Source: Schistosoma haematobium
Lineage: Eukaryota > Platyhelminthes > Trematoda > Strigeidida > Schistosomatidae
Assembly (NCBI RefSeq): GCF_000699445.3
Contig: NC_067200.1
Span: 17,676,510 to 17,740,509, forward strand
Direction: 5' to 3'
DNA: 64,000 nucleotides
Shown: positions 57,970 through 64,000 of the stretch, piece after piece
Layout: every line of letters begins with the position of its first letter
How positions within the stretch are numbered: position 1 is the first letter of the stretch
Translations under genes and position numbers: made by a program
The notes under the pieces: generated by a model
Database searches by the model: none
Seen by the model: only the letters and a program-made list of their open reading frames with translations
Told to the model about the DNA's origin: nothing

Positions 57970-58719
57970 TTGTTGTAGCAAAGACAAAATCATGTCTGCT
58001 AAAGTATTCTATTATTTTATTAGAAATATTTCAAATTATTGTACTGTAAAAGTAAAAAAAGGTTTCTTTTTAAAATGCTCAGCTGTAACCCATGGACAAA
58101 TTCCATTTTGTATTCTTTGTCAATGATTCAGTAGTTTTAGTCAATTTGGAGACGTGAAAGGAAGGCTCCATAAAGACCGATCATTTCAAAGAAATACTGT
58201 AGCGAACATTAGTTGGTATGTCTCAATTCGGCTTAATGAATTTGTCTATAGTACTGGTCTCATTCGACAGGATATAGGTTGTGTGATTTGGATGGCTTTC
58301 AATTCCGTACTATCCTAACACAAATTGGTAAATACTCTGGTACGTTGTCTTCGTAAATTGTCGATTAAGTGATGAGTAATTGTTTAAAAAGTAAAGGAGT
58401 CTTCTATAAGAAGCATCGGATGCTAAGTGTTTAGTTTGATGGATATGAAAACAGCTAATATGCTCCTAAGTCTTCTATTCGAAAAGGTTAGGTTGTAGGA
58501 TTGTTTAATTTTTTTGAAATATACCTGTAAATGATGAAGCGTGTTCATGGTTCTGGAATAACCTTATTTCTATCCTATACGAGAATGGATTAAGACTGTG
58601 CCTCCCCCCATAATAGTTTAAAAAGTAAAGGAGTCTTCTATAAGAATCATTGAATGGTATGTGGTATTATTACATAGATTACTCATATTTATTCTTACGT
58701 CACATTATTTTTCCAGTCA
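57970..58719. other. Intergenic stretch with a ~29-bp direct repeat
   Basis: A block containing TTTAAAAAGTAAAGGAGTC and then TTCTATAAG occurs at about 58382-58410 and 58617-58646, 235 bp apart. Nothing else was recognised. Confidence 0.5.
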
Positions 58720-59005
58720 ATTACTTGAAGTAGTGACCAGTAGAGTTCAACCAGGTCTGTTGTGTGATAGTAACTCACTGAAGACAATAATGAATATGTT
58801 TCTCAATTTCGTGGATTAGTTGAATTTAGACATTAAAACCGTTGGATGTCGGCTCAGTAGTCTAGTGGTTAAGCGCTCGCGGGTGGGCGAGATCGTGGAT
58901 GCACACTGCTGAGGAGTTCTACAATAGGACGAGATGGTCATCCAATGCTTCCAGGTTTTTCATGATGGTCTAGCTTCAATGGACTCATGATCTCAACCAT
59001 TGAAA
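58720..59005 (+). mobile_element. Hammerhead SINE family H, full-length decayed copy
   Basis: Head, A box AGTAGTCTAGTGG (58856) and tail CTCATGATCTCAACC are present. The hammerhead at about 58905-58952 keeps CTGAGGA, but GAAA reads GAGA and stems II/III are damaged. Confidence 0.7.
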
Positions 59006-59274
59006 TTACTTCATTGTTTTGTATTTTTCTGTCATGTCAGTAATTTTTTTTTAATTTTTCCATTTTGGGACTAAAAAGTTTTTTTTTGTTTGTTTGTTTC
59101 CAGACTTATTAGAATAAAAAAAAATCAATAATCAATATTCATAAATCAAAAAAAAAAGCTTTTAAATATAAAAGTAGCATTTTTAAAACAACCTATGAAT
59201 GACTCATCAATATTGAACAGACTGATTTTATTGATTTTTATTTTAATTTAAATCAATGATTTAAATTTTTATCC

Positions 59275-59460
59275 AGAAAGATGGATAGTGGTTGACAGTG
59301 GAATCTATCAAGAGTATTTCATTCTATTTATGATTTTCTTCACTGAATAGATCTAGATATTAGACTTTGTTGATACTAATTCTGGAATTCGAACCTATTT
59401 ATTGTTTACTTCAAATTTCATTGTATTATCTATTTAGCTACTACAATTGATCAATCTTTT
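59275..59460 (-). repeat. Smalpha-like SINE, decayed, minus strand
   Basis: On the minus strand, an A-box relic GTAGCTAAATAGATAA and B-box relic GGTTCGAATTCC precede a badly altered hammerhead relic near 59340-59310 and the CACTATCCAT block that follows the ribozyme in this family. Confidence 0.55.
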
Positions 59461-59514
59461 ATTGATGGTATATGTACATATTGTGCGTATTACATTGATA
59501 TTGCCTTAACACTT

Positions 59515-59765
59515 ACAAGCATTCTAAGCAAAGATGGATTTGAGTACCAGAGTGAATATCAACTTTGAGATGCATGTACGTACATCCAACTGATGAGTCC
59601 CAATTGGGGCGAAACTGGATCTCACTGTTAGCCACTATTCATCTTTGCTTAAAAAAGCTTGTGACTTAAGGCTATATCGAGGCATTCAGCACAGAATGCA
59701 TATATATCAATAAGAGACTGTTCAACTGCAGTCCTCAATAACAATGGGAAGATACAAGTAAACAA
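59515..59765 (+). mobile_element. Smalpha-like SINE with hammerhead lacking stem III
   Basis: The hammerhead at 59583-59621 has stem I ATCCAA/TGGAT, a perfect CTGATGA core, stem II GTCCC/GGGGC and GAAA. The bases for stem III and the GTC cleavage triplet (CGCGCGTC in relatives) are absent, so GAAA joins stem I directly. The 3' tail runs to about 59765. Confidence 0.75.
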
Positions 59766-59939
59766 ATTTTTTTTAAAGTTTTTTTATTTATTACTTAAAC
59801 TGATAAGTAATGAGTAGTTTTATAGTGTAAGTTGAAAGTATTTATACCGTGAAGATTTTCAAACTGTTCAATTATCTCATTCATATACCCATTCATTATG
59901 AAGATCTTTCAGTTTTATAAATTAGAATCAATTTTGTTG

Positions 59940-60210
59940 TATGACATTATCTTACACTAAATAAAGTTGATTATCGTACTATTGTAATGTGTGCTACTGA
60001 AGTCCATAGATATAAGTAATATGTATCATCAGTCCAAAGTGAATTGCCTGGCAGTAAAAGGTTAAGAAGATCAAAGAAAAGAGAACGAGAACAAAGAATA
60101 ATGTTGGTGTGGAAACAAAAGAACAATGAAATCTGAGACGATTGATTGACATTTTGCAAATGAACTAATTGCTGTATGAATCTCAGATATTACTAACATG
60201 TTCTATAATT
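59940..60210 (+). repeat. Dispersed repeat family D, copy 4
   Basis: It shares GTGTGCTACT, AAGAAGATCAAAGAAAAG, AATGAAATCTGAGACGATTG and ACATTTTGCAAATGAA with the copies at 34.9 and 46.5 kb. Confidence 0.55.
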
Positions 60211-60502
60211 TTATGTTCGAATACATTTGACTTTTACCACTTGTATTCTTGTTCAGTACACTATTCGCTAACTGAAATAGCAGTAGCAAAATTGTTATAA
60301 GTATCAACTGATTTGTACATTTTTTATTAGACATAATGCCATTCAAATATGAAGTTGAATAAATGCCATGCCTATGTATAAGTGTATAGTTTTATCACTG
60401 AAATATTTGTTTAGATAGAGATATTTTTTTGAAAAGTAATCCGTACATATGAAAAGCACAAACAATATACTGGTTTACATTCTAGCATTTATAATTTATA
60501 AT

Positions 60503-60987
60503 GGTTATAACTTGTGGCCTGTATTCCCTGTTAATGTATAACTTAATGATATCGCCAATTAGAGTACAGTGAATTATCGATCGGATCAAAGACGCATAAA
60601 ACCCATGTGAACAGTCTAGAGTCCTTATTGGTCCTGCTTCCTATCTGTTAAGTCCAAAAACAGCTATCTCAACCTCTACGATATGAATCATGTATTTCAA
60701 ACATACTGAGTTTATATACCAACCAGACAGACCACAACGTACCAACAATTGTACAAGATTTAGCCGAATGTGGCTGTGAATGTCGGAGGTAGTGAATAAT
60801 AGACAGGACATAATTCAAGAGTGGTAAAACGTATAATAATAGTTCATAGGTCAAAATAAAGCTTATGATAAGAGGAACACGAATATGAATAGTTTATTTA
60901 TTTAACAATTATACGATAAAAATATACGCATAGTATTTGTCTATAAATGGGTCCCAAAAGTTACCATTCATTATTCGAGATATAACA
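60503..60987 (-). mobile_element. Solo LTR, copy 2
   Basis: On the minus strand it begins TGTTATATCTCGAATAATG and ends AAGTTATAACC. The terminal CA has become CC. ATAAT flanks it at 60498-60502 and 60988-60992. It is homologous to 43564-44052 over its length with indels. Confidence 0.7.
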
Positions 60988-61259
60988 ATAATTCATATCA
61001 ACAATGGCAATGGATAATAATAGCATAGTATTGCTAAGTGTAAACCATTGGTTATCAACTAAGTGATTCGAGGTTTAAGCGCTTATTACAAGGTCTGAAT
61101 GTTCAGGATTTAACCTATGGTGGAATCATGAACTTGTACTGATAAAGAAGTACACAATAGGTTGAATTAGCTGTTTAGTATTTCTTGATTTTCAATCGTT
61201 GTCTAACTAGAATCAGTCAGCGACTTTAAAATTTCATTTCAATAAGCTCTTTAACCACC

Positions 61260-61770
61260 TTATAATAACAAGAATATAGAGATGCAGGGAAATCATCTAC
61301 ATCGTGAGGAAAAAGTGAAGATAACTATTGTGTATAATAGATATTCTCTGGAAAGATTTGACCCAAATATAAGAAACGTTTTAAAAACAGAATCAACAAA
61401 CGAAGTTAATCAATAATGAGATTCAGTAAATCTGTAATTCATAGATTCTACGGTAGACCAAAGTTCCATGATGAACACTGATTGTGTCATTACCTGGAGC
61501 ACGAACTTACAATTTTTCTAAAGAATTCAACAGGATACTAAAGAATATAGCTGAAACATGTGATTACCCACTGAATTCTTTAAAATAGCTTTTAGCCAAG
61601 ATCAAGTATATGCAACTAAACAATTATGAAATAGTGACTTTCTTTAATGTCGAAGCTCGATTTACCTCGATAGGAATACAATTCACCAAAGACACCGTAT
61701 TGAAACTGCTCACCATAAATAAGCAGCTCTTAAAACACATAAAATGTTTCAAACACAATTAGTGGAATCA
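61260..61770 (+). pseudogene. Penelope-like reverse transcriptase fragment
   Basis: From about 61490 the frame reads SLPGARTYNFSKEFNRILKN, then after a stop YEIVTFFNVEARFTSIGIQF and TKDTVLKLL. This matches the SFDV-x-x-LFT-x-IP motif A of Penelope-like RTs; the catalytic Asp is Asn here. The region upstream from 61260 is assigned by continuity only. The fragment ends near 61766. Confidence 0.6.
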
Positions 61771-61959
61771 CGAACAGATCAAGTGGGCTCCAACAAGATT
61801 GTTTATATCAGAACTGATTGTAGATGTTGTTATGTAAATGCTAAAAGTTATAGTTTTACTAATAATCAATGCAAAATCTGTATACACATTATGTGTAAAC
61901 ACAATGTTACTGTTGGGGTGATCCAGGAAATTACTTGCAAAAGACAAGCAAGCATCAGG

Positions 61960-62690
61960 AACCACTAAGAAGCGTTTCGTCCAATAAGCGTTCACTTGAA
62001 GTTTTTGCCAAAAATATCAAGGAAGCGAAACGTCACATGTAGAGGTTCTGATTGGTTGGCTGCTACACTGCTACTATGTTTAGTAGCATTCCAGAATCTT
62101 CTAGCAACCCAAGGACATTTAAAATATTATAAAAACCCTGTATTTTCTGTATTATAACGAACCTTGGAGTAAACTACTTCTCGCATACTTTGAGTCTTCT
62201 CTCTTGTTTCCAGGTCGCTGTATAGTTCTAGCTTGGGGGTTACAGAATAGCTTAGGAGACGAATATAGCGTTCAATCCGCAAGACTTTTCAGTTACTCTC
62301 AAAAGATATGAACTCAAAAATACTGTTATAAAATAACATGTTTAATGACACCAAGTTTATAAAAGAAAAAGTTAGGAAACAAAATCCCTCTCTTAATTAG
62401 CAGAACCGACACTGGAATTCCAGAAACACAGTTATACATGAAACTTAGCCACACAGATAAAATATTATATTTCAATATTAATAAACACACAGAGCATAAA
62501 GTTACTTGTGTACAATCACTGTTGCGAAGCAAAAAAAGATAAATTTACAAAGTAGACAGCACAACTTGTTACATTTTTTATACTAGACAAAGTAGAAACT
62601 TTCCTCATCTACGCAAACGCTAACAGACTCTCAGTAAAACCGTTTAACTCATCATTGCCAAAATTCTGGATCATGGAAACCAAAAGAAAT
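61960..62690 (+). mobile_element. Penelope-like terminal region and possible ORF start
   Basis: 61995-62260 is homologous to 63360-63560 in inverted orientation (shared GTTTAGTAGCAT, CCAAGGACAT, TATAAAAACCCT and AACGAACCT blocks). About 62590-62690 has a decayed SSTQTLTDSQ-like stretch recalling the N-terminus of Penelope RTs. Terminal repeats in either orientation are usual in Penelope-like elements. Family assignment rests on the neighbouring RT fragment. Confidence 0.4.
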
Positions 62691-62807
62691 TCGGAAAATC
62701 TCTTTAAGCATAAGATTCAGATCAAGCTACAATCGACCTGAATATTGTTATAAGCATAGGTTATCAGTCTACTTGAAAAATGGTCAGTTCAATGAATGAA
62801 CAAATAT

Positions 62808-62981
62808 AAACTTATCGGGACAGACAATAGTAATGAAAAGATGAATAAGGTTAACTAGATTTCTTAAGATAACTAGATATAAACAAGGTCATGAGAATGG
62901 AATGTTTTAGCATTTGTAGAATCATTAAACAGATCATATCTGTTTGATGATGTATCGTTCTCTGATCTGGATGGTTCGTTC
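62808..62981. repeat. Left arm of a perfect inverted repeat (at least 174 bp)
   Basis: Every base pairs with 63827-64000. The palindrome is cut by the window edge, so its real arm length is unknown. The loop is 845 bp. Confidence 0.92.
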
Positions 62982-63826
62982 GTGAAGCAATTTGATATAA
63001 TAATTAACAATAAAGGATGTTCGAATTTTTTCGATATTTCATGGCGATAAAGTCAAGCCATTGACAACTATACATTCTAATATAAGTTCATTGATAAGCT
63101 ATTATTATTTAAAATGTCTATGTTGGTTGTTAAGTAAATAAAATCATTTGATGAGATGCCTATATACATAATAGCAATTCATATGTTTGAAATAGCTTTA
63201 TGAAAATAATTCAATTTAAGATGATTTAATTTATAATGACAGTCAACTCTTGGTTATTGTGTTTTCTCTTAGCTGAATAGTTTTTTTATGAAGATTTCAT
63301 TCTCGTTCTGAATAACATCACTGATGAGTTTTCTAATTTAACGCTATATTCGGTTCCTAAGCTCTTCCTAGTAACTCCCAGGTTAGATCTAAACAGCAAC
63401 CTGAACACGATAAAAAAGGCGTGAGATATGGAAGAAACGCTTTACTCCAGAGGTTCGTTTATGTACAGAAAACAAAGGGTTTTTATAGTGTTTTAGATGT
63501 CCTTGGATTTCCGGAAAATTCTGGTATGCTACTAAACATGGTAGCAGTATAAGTAATCCAATTAGAAACTCAACTTCTTAACTCTGATTGAATAAGATGC
63601 TTCTCAGTGTTTTCAGAGCCTTTCTTGACTTTTTTTCGAGAAATTTTCTGGATCTGCCTAACAACTATCAGTATCGACTTCAGATAGAAATAATCTTGAG
63701 ATGGTGCAGAATATTTATAGTTCAGGTGGATCATTTCTTGCGAAATTTCGTTCTCTAAGCTGGATAGCTTGGTCAACTTGAAGTTTGTGCTGATAATATT
63801 GTTCAGAAGAACAATGAAAACTTTAA
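62982..63826. other. Loop of the right-edge palindrome
   Basis: It contains the inverted terminal-region copy (63360-63560) and a 68-codon minus-strand frame (63776-63570, Lys/Glu/Ser-rich) with no recognised motif. Confidence 0.4.
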
Positions 63827-64000
63827 GAACGAACCATCCAGATCAGAGAACGATACATCATCAAACAGATATGATCTGTTTAATGATTCTACAAATGCTA
63901 AAACATTCCATTCTCATGACCTTGTTTATATCTAGTTATCTTAAGAAATCTAGTTAACCTTATTCATCTTTTCATTACTATTGTCTGTCCCGATAAGTTT
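63827..64000. repeat. Right arm of the perfect inverted repeat, continues past window
   Basis: Reverse complement of 62808-62981 with no mismatch up to the last base of the window. Confidence 0.92.

Noticed and set aside
1..64000. CRISPR arrays, operons, prokaryotic promoters or a novel multi-gene defence-type system
   Set aside because: Introns, SINEs, LINEs and animal genes show this is metazoan nuclear DNA. No regularly spaced direct repeats or gene clusters of that kind are present.

Overview
The window looks like nuclear DNA from a trematode of the genus Schistosoma. It is AT-rich and gene-poor, and it holds two conserved protein genes in a background of retroposons. Several repeats are schistosome hallmarks: tRNA-derived SINEs carrying hammerhead ribozymes (Smalpha type), RTE-like and CR1-like LINEs, Penelope-like fragments and solo LTRs. 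Family names come from motifs read by eye; no database search was possible.

Gene 1 (minus strand, 4385-1614) is an RBM12/SWAN-type RNA-binding protein of 923 residues in one uninterrupted coding exon. A splice acceptor lies 8 nt upstream of the ATG, and a consensus splice donor starts 3 nt after the stop codon. Gene 2 (plus strand, about 30455-56177) is the ASPSCR1/TUG (UBXD9) orthologue. Twelve phase-compatible exons encode the last ~329 residues, including the conserved LPDEFFE segment, the UBX domain and the C-terminal VPKWLKL motif. Its introns (0.7-4.6 kb) are packed with repeats. The 5' exons, which should encode the N-terminal ubiquitin-like domain, were not found.

Layout. 1-4.4 kb: RBM12. 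4.4-30 kb: a graveyard of elements. It holds a CR1-like LINE split by an RTE-like LINE with a 9-bp target duplication (5.7-7.7 kb), a gag-like fragment (10.3-11 kb), and a minus-strand RTE-like LINE split by a 1.95-kb insertion with ~400-bp inverted ends (13.9-18.1 kb). It also holds a CR1-like reverse transcriptase (20.4-22.5 kb) and an SR2/RTE-like LINE split by an Smalpha-like SINE (25.0-27.1 kb). 30-56 kb: the ASPSCR1 gene with at least seven SINE or LINE families in its introns. 56-64 kb: SINEs, a solo LTR, Penelope-like fragments, and a perfect inverted repeat that runs off the right edge.

The most unusual structure is a 114-bp perfect palindrome at 31483-31811. It places two complete predicted hammerhead ribozymes head to head around a tRNA-like Pol III promoter, and a 13-bp duplication flanks the whole unit. 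A second complete hammerhead lies at 35224-35269, and about ten others are decayed in specific ways. Two further SINE copies also begin with an inverted piece of their own 3' part. A near-identical inverted SINE pair flanks ASPSCR1 exon 38420-38511.
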